The position numbers were made by a program, and so were the translations under genes. From Sebaldella sp. S0638 (GTDB lineage Bacteria > Fusobacteriota > Fusobacteriia > Fusobacteriales > Leptotrichiaceae), in contig NZ_JAMZGM010000030.1 in assembly GCF_024158605.1 (NCBI RefSeq), positions 1 through 41,344 on the forward strand: 41,344 bases of DNA. Reading direction: 5' to 3'. The notes beneath the pieces are model-generated. The model made no database searches, was not told where the DNA came from, and was given only the letters and a program-made list of their open reading frames with translations. This document shows positions 1 to 8,005 of this stretch, in pieces. How positions within the stretch are numbered: position 1 is the stretch's first letter; each line of letters opens with the position of its first letter.

Positions 1-157
1 TTTGCTGTCTATTTTGTGATACTCATTTTTTTATTTAAAAATTCTTCTTTTTTTCCTTGACATTTTATAACTGGTCTTGCTTAAAATTTTTAAATTATGT
101 ATAAAACAACAGAATGTACCTAAAAAATAATACCGGTTTTTATCAAACCAAAAGATA

Positions 158-2560
158 TTACAGAAGTCTTGTCTGTTCTCCGTTTTCGTTTACAGAATAA
201 GGAACCCATGCAATAAAAAATTTCTGTACGGTAATATCAGTTTTTCTCGGAGGAAGTGAAACTGTTTCCACTGAGAAGTTATCTACATTAAAACTATTTT
301 GTATGTTGTCAATATCTTTCTGAAATTCTGCTTCCATCTCTTTGAGCTTATCATTTTGTATCCCGTATTCTTCCTGTGCTCTTTCCACATCTGCCTTTGC
401 ACCGCCGGTTCTGCCGAGACCTCTTAATGCTGTAGCAGCACGTCCTGTACTCACAGTTTTCTTTTTCCCTAGAAAAGCTCCAAAAAGTGTAGTTCCTATA
501 TCCACTATATTGGTCATCTTTTTTTGATTATACTGTTCTTTTTCTTTATCTATATTCTGACCCAGTTTTCTTATTTTTTCTTTCTGAGTATCCATCTTTG
601 CCGAGTATTTTTCTCTTATTTTCTCTACTTCTGCATCTTTCTTTTCACGTACCAGATGAGATAATCTTCCTCTGAAAGTCCCTTCATCTTCTTCCGGTGC
701 GGAATATGTCTTAAAATCCTTACTGTAAAACAAGTTCACAGGATTAGACTCGTAAAGGAACTGTTTAAATCCCTTTTCCAGCTGTGAAAATGCATTTTTC
801 CCCGATATTGACGCCGGAATACTCTCAAATGAAAAATTACTGTCAGCTTCTGATATATAATTAGCTGTTTTCAGTTTTTCACTCTCGTTAAACACAGCCG
901 TCTCGTCATCCATAGGAATCAGAAAACTTCCTGTGTCCCATACATCTATATCTGAAGCCTTCACATAATGAGCTTTTCCTTCTCCGTATATAAACGGCTT
1001 ATATATTAGTTTTCCTCCGCTGTTATTATATTTTTGCGGCTGAAAGAATACTTCCTTTACATCCTGTGGAAGAACAGGTTTATTCCCTTGTACCGCTGAC
1101 GAAACATTTTTATTTTCTGCTGTTACAGCAGCTGATATTTCTGAATGTTCCGCTTTTTTATCTTTCATCAAAATTTCTATCTGAGGCTTTGTAATCGGCC
1201 CTCTCAGATAGTTTAACGCCCATCTTGTCTGAAATATTTCTGCATTGCTGCCGTTTGCATTGCTTGCCAGAAATGTCCTGCTTTCAAGTCCTGATATTAT
1301 ATCTTCAAGACCTCCCTTGTCCATCTCCGAATTAATGCTTCGCAAGCCTTCTATCATACGGCTTTTATCTCTTTCAGTCTGAAGCCTTCCTATAAACCAT
1401 GTTCCTATATTGGAAAGTCCTTTATAATCTATATCCACAGGATTCTGCGTAGCAAGCATAACACCAAGTCCGAATGCTCTTGCCTGTTTTAACAGTGTAA
1501 GCATAGGCTGTTTTGACGGTGGATTTGATACAGGAGGAAAGTATCCGAATATTTCATCCATATAAAAAAGCGCTCTAAGGCTGGAAGTTCCCTGCTGTGT
1601 TCTCATCCAAGCCACTAACTCGTTCAAAAGCATTGTTACAAAAAACATTCTTTCTTTATCTGATAAATGAGCTATTGAAAATATAGAAATTTTTGGTTTT
1701 CCTTCTTTGGTATAAAGAAACTTTCCTATATCAAGGCTTTCACCCTCAAGCCATACAGAAAACGAAGGTGAAGCAAGTATAGAATTTATCTTTACTGAAA
1801 GTCCCATTCTGTCCTTTTGCGGAAAAAAACTTTCCAGATCAAAAACACCTATACTGCTAAACTGCGGCTGCTGTATAAGACGTATAAGGTCTGCAAGTGT
1901 GAGTGACTTCCCCTCTGCCCAGGCATGTGACAAAATATTGGAGATAAGTATATGCTCTCTGCTTTGAAGCGGGTCTGCTTCTATTCCAATAAGGGATAAT
2001 ATTCCTGATACTGTTGTTTGTATTTTTTCATTTAAAGCTTCTGTATTCTCCATAACTGCCTGTGCCGGAACATCAAAAGACTTCAGCGCTGTAACAGGAA
2101 TTCCTGATTTACTTCCCGGTGTGTAAATGACCACGTCTGAACTATCTTTATAAAGCTTTATTCTCTCCCCATCTTCATCCCAGCTTTGAAGTCCGTTTTT
2201 CCATAATTCGGCAGTAGATTTGGCATAATCTTCAAGTGTCATTCCCTTTTTATCTGCTTCTTCCTGACTAACCCACGGAAGAAAATCTTCCGGTTTCAAA
2301 TCAGGGAAACTCAGCATAAGATTACCCAGATCACCTTTGGGATCTATTGCTATAACAGGTATACCGTCTATAGCCGCCTCTTCTATTAAAGAAAGACAAA
2401 GCTCGGTTTTCCCGCTTCCTGTCATACCCACACAAAGTCCGTGCGTGGTAAGGTCTTTAGAATCGTATAAATAATATTCATTAGTAAGTTCCTTCTTCCC
2501 GAAATTATATTTTTTCCCGAGATAAAACGAACCCAGTTTTTCATAATCCAGTTTACTCAT
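158..2560 (-). CDS. HerA-like P-loop ATPase (DUF853/DUF87-type helicase HerA-like protein)
   Basis: An 800-residue cytoplasmic ATPase of the HerA/FtsK superfamily. Walker A is GMTGSGKT at residues 45-52. Walker B is LFYMDE at 331-336. A sensor-like LATQNP follows at 369-374, and IDPKGDLGN at about 72-80 is typical of this branch. Residues about 640-690 are charged and heptad-like (probable coiled coil), followed by a short hydrophobic stretch and a GRAATALRGLGRTGG segment. The C-terminal third matches no domain I can name. Family members are double-stranded DNA translocases or helicases, some working with the nuclease NurA, but no NurA-like gene is nearby, so the role is unknown. The start is the ATG at 2560, preceded by GGGAGGGCAT. 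The gene is single, with its own promoter, and ends near the left edge of the window. Confidence 0.85.
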   Translation of the reverse strand: MSKLDYEKLGSFYLGKKYNFGKKELTNEYYLYDSKDLTTHGLCVGMTGSGKTELCLSLIEEAAIDGIPVIAIDPKGDLGNLMLSFPDLKPEDFLPWVSQEEADKKGMTLEDYAKSTAELWKNGLQSWDEDGERIKLYKDSSDVVIYTPGSKSGIPVTALKSFDVPAQAVMENTEALNEKIQTTVSGILSLIGIEADPLQSREHILISNILSHAWAEGKSLTLADLIRLIQQPQFSSIGVFDLESFFPQKDRMGLSVKINSILASPSFSVWLEGESLDIGKFLYTKEGKPKISIFSIAHLSDKERMFFVTMLLNELVAWMRTQQGTSSLRALFYMDEIFGYFPPVSNPPSKQPMLTLLKQARAFGLGVMLATQNPVDIDYKGLSNIGTWFIGRLQTERDKSRMIEGLRSINSEMDKGGLEDIISGLESRTFLASNANGSNAEIFQTRWALNYLRGPITKPQIEILMKDKKAEHSEISAAVTAENKNVSSAVQGNKPVLPQDVKEVFFQPQKYNNSGGKLIYKPFIYGEGKAHYVKASDIDVWDTGSFLIPMDDETAVFNESEKLKTANYISEADSNFSFESIPASISGKNAFSQLEKGFKQFLYESNPVNLFYSKDFKTYSAPEEDEGTFRGRLSHLVREKKDAEVEKIREKYSAKMDTQKEKIRKLGQNIDKEKEQYNQKKMTNIVDIGTTLFGAFLGKKKTVSTGRAATALRGLGRTGGAKADVERAQEEYGIQNDKLKEMEAEFQKDIDNIQNSFNVDNFSVETVSLPPRKTDITVQKFFIAWVPYSVNENGEQTRLL

Positions 2561-2592
2561 ATGCCCTCCCTTATATTTGCTCTATTTAATAT

Positions 2593-2621
2593 ATTATAAA
2601 GCTTTTTGCTTATTAAGTCTA
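2593..2621 (-). promoter_or_regulatory. Predicted sigma-70 promoter of the HerA-like gene
   Basis: On the minus strand, TAGACT (-35, 2616-2621) and TATAAT (-10, 2593-2598) are separated by 17 bp, about 35 bp upstream of the start codon. The -35 matches 4 of 6 consensus bases. Confidence 0.5.
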
Positions 2622-2689
2622 TTATTTTGCATAAAATTTTCAAAAAACAAATTTATTCTTTTTTTAATTTTTATTTGACCAAATATAAA

Positions 2690-2737
2690 AACCTGAGGTA
2701 TCAGATTCAGAATTTTTTTGAAATGATATCTCAGGTT
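2690..2737 (-). terminator. Rho-independent terminator of the srl-type operon
   Basis: An inverted repeat of 14 bp with one mismatch (AACCTGAGGTATCA against TGATATCTCAGGTT). On the minus strand it is followed by TTTTTATA. It lies about 40 bp downstream of the oxidoreductase stop codon. T-rich sequence flanks both sides, so it may work in both directions. Confidence 0.8.
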
Positions 2738-2778
2738 TATTTTTTATTTCCTACAATATATTCAGCTGTGCAAAGATT

Positions 2779-3798
2779 TTATCTCTCCAGTTTCACAGGT
2801 TTTCCTGTAACTATGCTTTCATGCACTGCATCTGCTATCTTCGTGGCTTCCAGCCCGTCTACAGCATTAGTCAGAAATTTTCCCCCGTTAATAATACTGT
2901 CCGCAAAATCATTTATAGGATCTATCCCGAAACCAAAGGCTTTATTATTTCTATAAGTAATAAAATAAGAGTTTGGAGTCTGTGTTTTTGTATCGCTGAA
3001 GAATTCTACCCCTCTGTTCTGCGAGTCACTTCTGAGATATTTTTTCTCAGTGACTATAAACATTCTTCCATCATTTGACTTTGGAAATTTATCCGGTAAT
3101 ATCCATGAATTTTCCACTGTCCATGTGCTTCCTTTGCTGAATTTCAATATCGCCTGCACATTATCATAAGTATCTATTCCCATTCCTGACAATACACCTT
3201 TCGATCCTACAGCATACACCTCAGTTACTTCATCTTCTATAAGATATCTTATCAAATCGTAACAATGTACCCCTAGAAAATATGCAGGCGAGCTGTTTCC
3301 CGACCAAGGCAGCCAGTTTACAGGAACATCTATAATATCATCCATGCTTACATAACCTCTTACTATTTTCCCTGTATCTTCTTTTTCCAGTTCCAACTTC
3401 AGATTTATAGAAGCAGGATCCCATCTTTTATGAAAATCCACACCCACCTTTACATTATGAATCTCTGCAAGCTTTATAAGTTCCTCGCACTCTTTTCTGT
3501 TTGTAGCCAGCGGTTTTTCCACTAACACATCTATATTATTTTCTATTGCAGTTTTAGCCGGCCCGAAGTGATACGGATCAGGTGTTGCAATAGAAATTAT
3601 ATCGGGCTTTTCTCTCTTTATCAGTTCCTCAAGGTCAGTATAAGTATTTATATTATATTCTTTCTCCACTTTAGCCAGTTTTGCCTCATCCAGATCGCAC
3701 ACTCCCACAAGTTCTGTTTTTTCATTATTTAAATATGCATTTATGTGGTGTGAACCGTATATCCCTGCCCCTACCACTGCTGCTTTTATTCTTTTCAT
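2779..3798 (-). CDS. Gfo/Idh/MocA family NAD(P)-dependent oxidoreductase
   Basis: The N-terminal Rossmann fold has VVGAGIYGSHH, followed by the family signature VEKPLATN near residue 95, and the C-terminal half is the usual Gfo/Idh/MocA alpha/beta domain. Length (339 aa) is normal. Members oxidise or reduce sugars, inositols and sugar derivatives in the cytoplasm with NAD(P). It is the last gene of the glucitol-type PTS operon, 34 bp after srlE and followed by a strong terminator. This suggests it acts on the product of that transporter in place of the classical short-chain sorbitol-6-phosphate dehydrogenase, which is absent; that is inference. The start is placed at the ATG at 3798 (MKRIKAA), which has GGAAG upstream; an ATG three codons earlier at 3807 is possible but lies too close to the AAAGGAAG. 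Confidence 0.85.
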   Translation of the reverse strand: MKRIKAAVVGAGIYGSHHINAYLNNEKTELVGVCDLDEAKLAKVEKEYNINTYTDLEELIKREKPDIISIATPDPYHFGPAKTAIENNIDVLVEKPLATNRKECEELIKLAEIHNVKVGVDFHKRWDPASINLKLELEKEDTGKIVRGYVSMDDIIDVPVNWLPWSGNSSPAYFLGVHCYDLIRYLIEDEVTEVYAVGSKGVLSGMGIDTYDNVQAILKFSKGSTWTVENSWILPDKFPKSNDGRMFIVTEKKYLRSDSQNRGVEFFSDTKTQTPNSYFITYRNNKAFGFGIDPINDFADSIINGGKFLTNAVDGLEATKIADAVHESIVTGKPVKLER

Positions 3799-3832
3799 TA
3801 TTACCATCTTCCTTTCTCAAAAGTGTATTTTT

Positions 3833-4816
3833 TTAAAATAATCCCAAACCAATTAAATACGCTATAATAACTGCAAGCGGCCCTGTCAGCTGACGTGAAA
3901 GAAGAACTGCCGGGGTTCCTATTTCTATAGTTTCAGGTTTAGCTTCCTGCATAGACATTCCCACAGGGAGAAAATCCGCTCCTACCTGAACATTTATTGC
4001 GAACAGTGCCGGAAGTGCAAATACAGGACTTATTTCTCCCGCACCTATTTTCGCCCCTATAAGAACTCCTACTACTTGTGCAATTGCAGCTCCCGGCCCT
4101 AATATCGGTGACAAAAACGGTATACCGCATATAACTGCCAATACTACAAGCCCTATTATGGAACCTGAAAGCGGAGTAAGAAGTTTTGCTATTGTTGTCC
4201 CTATTGCCGTAGAATTTATTATTGCTATAAACACACTGATAAATGCCATAAAAGGAACAACAGTTTTTATCATTATATCTACAGCTTCTTTACCAGACTG
4301 AAAAAACAACGTGACTACATTTCCTATATTTAATCCGATTTTTTCAATAAGCCTCAAAAATGAAAACTTTTCTGTTTTTTCCATTCTTTCTATCTTTCTT
4401 TCCACGACTTCTTCCAGACTTTCTTTTTTCGGAGCATTGCTTTCTTTTGCTTTGGAAACCAGTTCCAGATTACCCTCACGCACATCAGAAACATATATAT
4501 CCTCAAGTATAAATTCCGCCAAAGGGCCGGATTTCCCCACAGGTGTTACATTAATAGTAGGAACTCTTTTTTTAGGATATATTCCGCATCTCAGCGTTCC
4601 GCCGCAATTTATTATCACGCAGAGTATCTCACTGTCCTGAGGTGTATGCTTAAATCCGTTAATAACTTCCAGTCCCAGCATTTCCCCTATCTTTTCAGCT
4701 ACAGGATCTATAAAATTTCCAGTCATTGATACTATTTTTTTTCCGGGTTCATTTTTCAGATAAAGCGGCCCGCCCCATCCGTTGGAACCTTTGGACACCT
4801 TAAGTATTTTTTCCAT
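3833..4816 (-). CDS. srlE: PTS glucitol/sorbitol transporter subunit IIB (IIBC-type, SrlE)
   Basis: A 327-aa protein. The soluble N-terminal IIB domain has SKGSNGWGGPLYL at residues 8-20 and the conserved CGGTLRCGIYPKKR at 71-84, which holds the likely phosphorylated cysteine. The second half is membrane-embedded (about 160-327), with several hydrophobic segments and the family signature GIPFLSPILGPGAAIAQ. In the Gut family the IIB subunit carries this second membrane domain and works with the SrlA membrane subunit and with SrlB (IIA) to phosphorylate an incoming hexitol. It is the third gene of the operon, 18 bp after srlB, with AAGGAGG before the ATG. I am confident of the family; the actual substrate cannot be read from the sequence. 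Confidence 0.92.
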   Translation of the reverse strand: MEKILKVSKGSNGWGGPLYLKNEPGKKIVSMTGNFIDPVAEKIGEMLGLEVINGFKHTPQDSEILCVIINCGGTLRCGIYPKKRVPTINVTPVGKSGPLAEFILEDIYVSDVREGNLELVSKAKESNAPKKESLEEVVERKIERMEKTEKFSFLRLIEKIGLNIGNVVTLFFQSGKEAVDIMIKTVVPFMAFISVFIAIINSTAIGTTIAKLLTPLSGSIIGLVVLAVICGIPFLSPILGPGAAIAQVVGVLIGAKIGAGEISPVFALPALFAINVQVGADFLPVGMSMQEAKPETIEIGTPAVLLSRQLTGPLAVIIAYLIGLGLF

Positions 4817-4834
4817 TTTTCCTCCTTGCTTCTT

Positions 4835-5206
4835 TTAGAAACTATCTTCTATTTTGAATTTTTTCAAATCTTTTACATTAATAAATTTATCAATTTTAGT
4901 TACCGCTATATCTCCGGGATTTTCAGCTTCATTGCTTCCTGAAAACTTAATAGTTACATGCCCCAGTTCCTTTAGATTTTCCAGAGCTTTACTGCCTACA
5001 GCTGTTATAGCAGCGGCTTCATTATCAAAGTAAATCACATTTCCTTTTTTTATATTTTCCGCATTGCTGCTTTTCACTTCAAGACACAGGCAGTAATCCT
5101 TAAAATCTTCCGGCCCGGTATTTATAAAAGTAATCAAATAACCTTCTTCATAGCTCTCCGCTGTGAATTTTCCCACACTTGTTATATCTGCTTCATATAA
5201 AATCAT
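4835..5206 (-). CDS. srlB: PTS glucitol/sorbitol transporter subunit IIA (SrlB)
   Basis: A 123-aa cytoplasmic phosphocarrier of the IIA-Gut family. Recognisable blocks are ITFINTGPEDFKDYC (about 25-39), AITAVGSKALENLKELGHVTIKF (about 66-88) and SNEAENPG. It should pass phosphate from HPr to the IIB domain of SrlE. Its only histidine is H83 in LGHVT; the HxHG segment I recall after the Tyr-Cys in the E. coli protein is replaced by CLEVKSS. The gene lies between srlA (18-bp gap) and srlE (18-bp gap), with AGAGGTG before the ATG. Family assignment is secure; identity of the phosphorylated residue is not. Confidence 0.9.
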   Translation of the reverse strand: MILYEADITSVGKFTAESYEEGYLITFINTGPEDFKDYCLCLEVKSSNAENIKKGNVIYFDNEAAAITAVGSKALENLKELGHVTIKFSGSNEAENPGDIAVTKIDKFINVKDLKKFKIEDSF

Positions 5207-5224
5207 ATTACACCTCTTTCGGAT

Positions 5225-5761
5225 TTATGCAGTTTTTGTCTGTAAATTTCTTCTCTTGGATAAAAAGACGAAAATTATTTCTGTAATAAATCCTCTCATT
5301 AATCCTACAATTACTCCTGCAATAATATATCTTATTGCAAGTCCTGAAACGGGCAGTCCTACTTTCTTTATCCCTTCTGCCACACCAAGCCAGATAAACA
5401 ACTCAGACGGAACTACATGGGGAAACAAGGCAGTAAGAGGATGGGCAGTGGCACCCAAAGCATCCTGATATCCCGGCTTACATTTTTCAGGAAGAAATCT
5501 CCCTACTGTAAGAGCACCGGGACTGCTGAAAAAGAACCACGCAAAACTTGGAAGTATTCCATATGTGAGTATTTTTGACTTTCCAAAAATTCTTGCCACA
5601 TTATTAATTTTATCCTCACCAATGATTTTGATGATAAAATTAATTGTGGTAAGAAGGACTATAAGCATCGGGACAGAGCCTTTTACCATTCCCACGAGAG
5701 TAAGTCCTGCTTCCTGAAATAATGCTATAAAACTCTGTGCAAAATTAGTAACAAATTCCAT
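5225..5761 (-). CDS. srlA: PTS glucitol/sorbitol transporter subunit IIC (SrlA)
   Basis: A 178-aa integral membrane protein with hydrophobic segments from about residue 28 onward. It carries the Gut-family features FFSSPGALTVGRFLPEKCKPGYQDALGAT (about 77-105) and HPLTALFPHVVPSELFIWLGVAEG. With the membrane part of SrlE it forms the translocation channel. It is the first gene of the operon srlA-srlB-srlE-oxidoreductase, the common srl/gut order. AGGAGG lies 8 bp before the ATG. Transcription is expected from the TTGACA/TATACA promoter upstream, with possible control by the divergently encoded Rep-like protein. Confidence 0.92.
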   Translation of the reverse strand: MEFVTNFAQSFIALFQEAGLTLVGMVKGSVPMLIVLLTTINFIIKIIGEDKINNVARIFGKSKILTYGILPSFAWFFFSSPGALTVGRFLPEKCKPGYQDALGATAHPLTALFPHVVPSELFIWLGVAEGIKKVGLPVSGLAIRYIIAGVIVGLMRGFITEIIFVFLSKRRNLQTKTA

Positions 5762-5858
5762 AAAATAAACCTCCTGTTTTTATTTATAAATTTATTGAAA
5801 AATTTATTTTAAAGTTCTATAATTTAGTAATAGCACTCTAAAGTTTTTCCATACCCAA

Positions 5859-5887
5859 TGTATACCCTGGTCTCAACCTATTGTCAA
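5859..5887 (-). promoter_or_regulatory. Predicted promoter of the srl-type PTS operon
   Basis: On the minus strand TTGACA (5882-5887) and TATACA (5859-5864) are separated by exactly 17 bp. This leaves a leader of about 90 nt before srlA. The nearer copy of TTTTTCGTCT starts 30 bp upstream of the -35 box, an activator-like position. Confidence 0.75.
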
Positions 5888-5917
5888 ATAAGGATTCTTT
5901 ACACTTTATTACATCTT

Positions 5918-5927
5918 TTTTTCGTCT
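5918..5927 (+). promoter_or_regulatory. Iteron-like motif TTTTTCGTCT, srl region copy 1
   Basis: One of two same-orientation copies in the 269-bp gap between srlA and the divergent Rep-like gene. The same 10-mer occurs twice in the equivalent gap of the chb-type operon. The proposed role as binding site for the Rep-like protein is inference. Confidence 0.5.
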
Positions 5928-5981
5928 TTCTTAAATGTTTCCATTTGATTATATGCAGTTCAGGGAAAAATTAAACAGCAT

Positions 5982-5991
5982 TTTTTCGTCT
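5982..5991 (+). promoter_or_regulatory. Iteron-like motif TTTTTCGTCT, srl region copy 2
   Basis: It lies 64 bp (about six helical turns) from copy 1, within the extended match CATTTTTTCGTCT that is shared with the far copy of the chb-type region. It sits just upstream of CTATAA, the best -10-like sequence for the Rep-like gene, so binding here could also give autoregulation. Confidence 0.5.
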
Positions 5992-6030
5992 TTACTATAA
6001 ACAAAATTTTTTTTAGAAAAGGAAAAAAAT

Positions 6031-7140
6031 ATGGATAAAGATTTTTCGTTATTACCTGAAAGGCCCTGTTATATGGACATTACTCCGAGAATTACCACAA
6101 GGGAAAAGAAACTTTTACTTTTTATTTTTGAAACATATAAAAAATACAGGAAGAATCCTGTAAGACTTTCTGCTGAAAAAATTCTTCCAGTATTGGAAAT
6201 AGAAAAAAAAGACCTGAACATATCTCTGGAAAAGCTCTCAAAGAAAAGAATATCCTATTGCCTTGCAGATTTACACGGATTTTCATCTTTATTTCCCAGT
6301 ATCATTAATACCTCAGGAAATTATTCTTTTTATCTCTCACATGAAATTACAGAATCTTTTAATTTTGGAACAAAATTTTATAACTGTGATTTCAAATCCT
6401 TTTTTCTTTTTAATGAAAAGAGTTCACCCCTCTTTTTTCTTGAAATTTTAAAGAGAAAAAAAGATAATAAAAATGAAATTACCATATCTGTTACAGATTT
6501 AAAAAACATACTAATGATAGAAAATGCTTATGACAGATTTTATGATTTTGAGAGATATATATTGAAAAAACTTTTTTATGATATAAATTTATTTTCAAGG
6601 TTTAGTTTTTCTTATGAGAAGATAAAAAAAGAAGGGCGTATTTCCAGCTTAAAAATTTCATTTGATGACTTTGATGCTATTCAGGAAAATCCTGATATCA
6701 ATCATCTTATTTCACTTGCCAAAGATCATACAGAAAATTATAAAAAGCTTCTGGAACTTATCAGTGCTGCGCTAAAAGTGAAAGATACAGAAACTGTGAA
6801 AAAAGAAGTTATTTTTTCTATAGAGAGCTATACACAGAATTTTGATAGATTTCTTGAAAAAGTTTTCAGCGGAAAGATTGATATTTACGAAGATTTGAAT
6901 ATTGTAAATTATTTTGAAAAAGAATATTATAATTTTTACACTTTTCAGTCTGATGTGATAAAAGAACTGAAAAACCACACAGAAAATAATTCTTTATTTG
7001 AATACCTCAGTCTGTCCTATGAATTATACGGATTTTTCTATGGAAAACATTCCTCTTATACAAAGCTTATTCATAATATTATCTTGAAAATTCTTAAGAT
7101 TGATTCTGTTTTTATTGTGAAGTTTATTTACAAGATATAA
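6031..7140 (+). CDS. Rep_3-like (plasmid replication initiator fold) protein, possible PTS-operon regulator
   Basis: A 369-aa cytoplasmic protein rich in Lys, Ile and Phe. Residues about 154-210 read VTDLKNILMIENAYDRFYDF, then RYILKKLFYDIN and FSYEKIKK, ending in LKISF. This is the pattern of the second winged helix of Rep_3/RepB initiators (short helix, xYxRFxDxxxxIL, hydrophobic strand, Y-K-strand turn). The N-terminal part (about 20-75) could be the first winged helix. The C-terminal 140 residues match nothing I know. A paralog at 22203-23399 shares the central block and also lies divergent to a PTS operon. No replication origin, partition genes or other plasmid functions are nearby, so I infer a transcriptional role. 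The start ATG is preceded by AAAAGGA. It ends in a bidirectional terminator against endonuclease V. Confidence 0.7.
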   Translation: MDKDFSLLPERPCYMDITPRITTREKKLLLFIFETYKKYRKNPVRLSAEKILPVLEIEKKDLNISLEKLSKKRISYCLADLHGFSSLFPSIINTSGNYSFYLSHEITESFNFGTKFYNCDFKSFFLFNEKSSPLFFLEILKRKKDNKNEITISVTDLKNILMIENAYDRFYDFERYILKKLFYDINLFSRFSFSYEKIKKEGRISSLKISFDDFDAIQENPDINHLISLAKDHTENYKKLLELISAALKVKDTETVKKEVIFSIESYTQNFDRFLEKVFSGKIDIYEDLNIVNYFEKEYYNFYTFQSDVIKELKNHTENNSLFEYLSLSYELYGFFYGKHSSYTKLIHNIILKILKIDSVFIVKFIYKI

Positions 7141-7164
7141 CATTTAATAAATTTCTGCTGTTCA

Positions 7165-7212
7165 AAATAAAAAATGCATTCTGCACCAATATACAGATGT
7201 ATTTTTTATTTA
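7165..7212. terminator. Bidirectional terminator between Rep-like gene and nfi
   Basis: Long AT-rich stem (AATAAAAAATGCATTCTG pairing with CAGATGTATTTTTTATT, one bulged base) with a 10-nt loop, between the convergent gene ends at 7140 and 7233. T tracts follow the stem on both strands. Confidence 0.75.
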
Positions 7213-7232
7213 TTTTAAAATTCATGACTATT

Positions 7233-7916
7233 TCATATTATACTTAATTTCTCTCTCATCACGTGAGTTTCAAGATCAGCCAGCCTCACAGGAACAGGAA
7301 GTCTGCTTTCTCCGTTAATAAAACCCATTGCTATATTTGTGGCAGTATCAAGGTCTATCCAGTTTCCGCATGATACAAATACAGGCTTTACATCCTTGCG
7401 TGTTTTCAAAACCCTGCCGTATATCTCACCATTTATCACAATGTCTGTATACGACCCCGCTGTATTTTCCGGCATAATAAACTCTGTATTTTTTATTTTC
7501 AAATAACTTTTCGCTATTCCAATTGTGGGCTTCCCCAGATGAAAAGATGCATGTGTCGCTATTCCCATATGCGTATAATGAAGATATCCGTTCCCGTCAA
7601 ACATATAAATATCAGGCTCATTTATCAATTTATCCTTTGCCTCTATTATCAGGGGAAGTTCCCTGAAAGCCAAAAAGCCGGGAATATAAGGAACTGTTAT
7701 TTCCCCGCTGCTCCAGACCTTCTCTTTTACTTCCCTGCTGTGAAAATCCACCACTACTATACAGCAGACAGCATAATGCTTTCCGCCGTGATCCCAATAA
7801 GCAAGATCTACTCCGGCGACAAGCCTTATATCCTCTATCTCAAAACTATTTCTCAGCTCTATTTTCCCCGCAAGACTTTTTTGTATATCCATAAATTTCT
7901 TTTTTATATTATGCAT
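7233..7916 (-). CDS. nfi: Endonuclease V (deoxyinosine 3' endonuclease)
   Basis: A 227-aa protein of normal length for EndoV, which cuts one strand next to deoxyinosine and other deaminated bases during repair. Visible family blocks are VAGVDLAYW with the metal-binding D37, VPYIPGFLAFRELP with the wedge Tyr77 and E86, DGNGYLHYTHMGIATH with D107 and H113, and GIAKSYL. In many homologs the third block reads DGxGxxHPRxxGLAxH, so the YTHMG version is a modest departure with the acidic residue and His kept. The start is the ATG at 7916 with AGAGGA upstream. It is convergent with the Rep-like gene and separated by a terminator; no operon partner. Confidence 0.92.
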   Translation of the reverse strand: MHNIKKKFMDIQKSLAGKIELRNSFEIEDIRLVAGVDLAYWDHGGKHYAVCCIVVVDFHSREVKEKVWSSGEITVPYIPGFLAFRELPLIIEAKDKLINEPDIYMFDGNGYLHYTHMGIATHASFHLGKPTIGIAKSYLKIKNTEFIMPENTAGSYTDIVINGEIYGRVLKTRKDVKPVFVSCGNWIDLDTATNIAMGFINGESRLPVPVRLADLETHVMREKLSII

Positions 7917-7960
7917 AATTGATTTTATCCTCTTCCCCGGAATTTATTTCTCTCTGTATT

Positions 7961-7993
7961 TAAAAAAATACTATCTGCAAAACAGACAGTATT
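7961..7993 (-). terminator. Rho-independent terminator of the hydrolase gene
   Basis: On the minus strand AATACTGTCTG, a 5-nt loop and CAGATAGTATT form an 11-bp stem (one G-U) followed by TTTTTAAAT. It is about 12 bp after the stop codon at 8006. Confidence 0.85.
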
Positions 7994-8005
7994 CCTCTTA
8001 TACCA

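Noticed and set aside
57-87. TTGACA followed by TAAAAT on the plus strand at the left edge
   Set aside because: Spacing of 19 bp, and it would drive transcription antisense into the HerA-like gene with no gene to express.
342-527. Open frame on the plus strand opposite the HerA-like gene (and similar ones opposite GH1, GH4, EIIC and the autotransporters)
   Set aside because: Antisense to strongly supported genes, no ribosome site and no recognisable motif; low-complexity Leu/Phe/Ser-rich products expected from antisense reading.
5266-5274. Reverse-strand TTTTCGTCT inside srlA
   Set aside because: Only nine of ten bases, inside a coding region and in the opposite orientation; likely chance in AT-rich DNA.
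6031-7140. Rep-like gene as evidence of an integrated plasmid or of a replication origin
   Set aside because: No partition, mobilisation or other plasmid genes, no dense iteron array; two copies next to two PTS operons fit regulation better.
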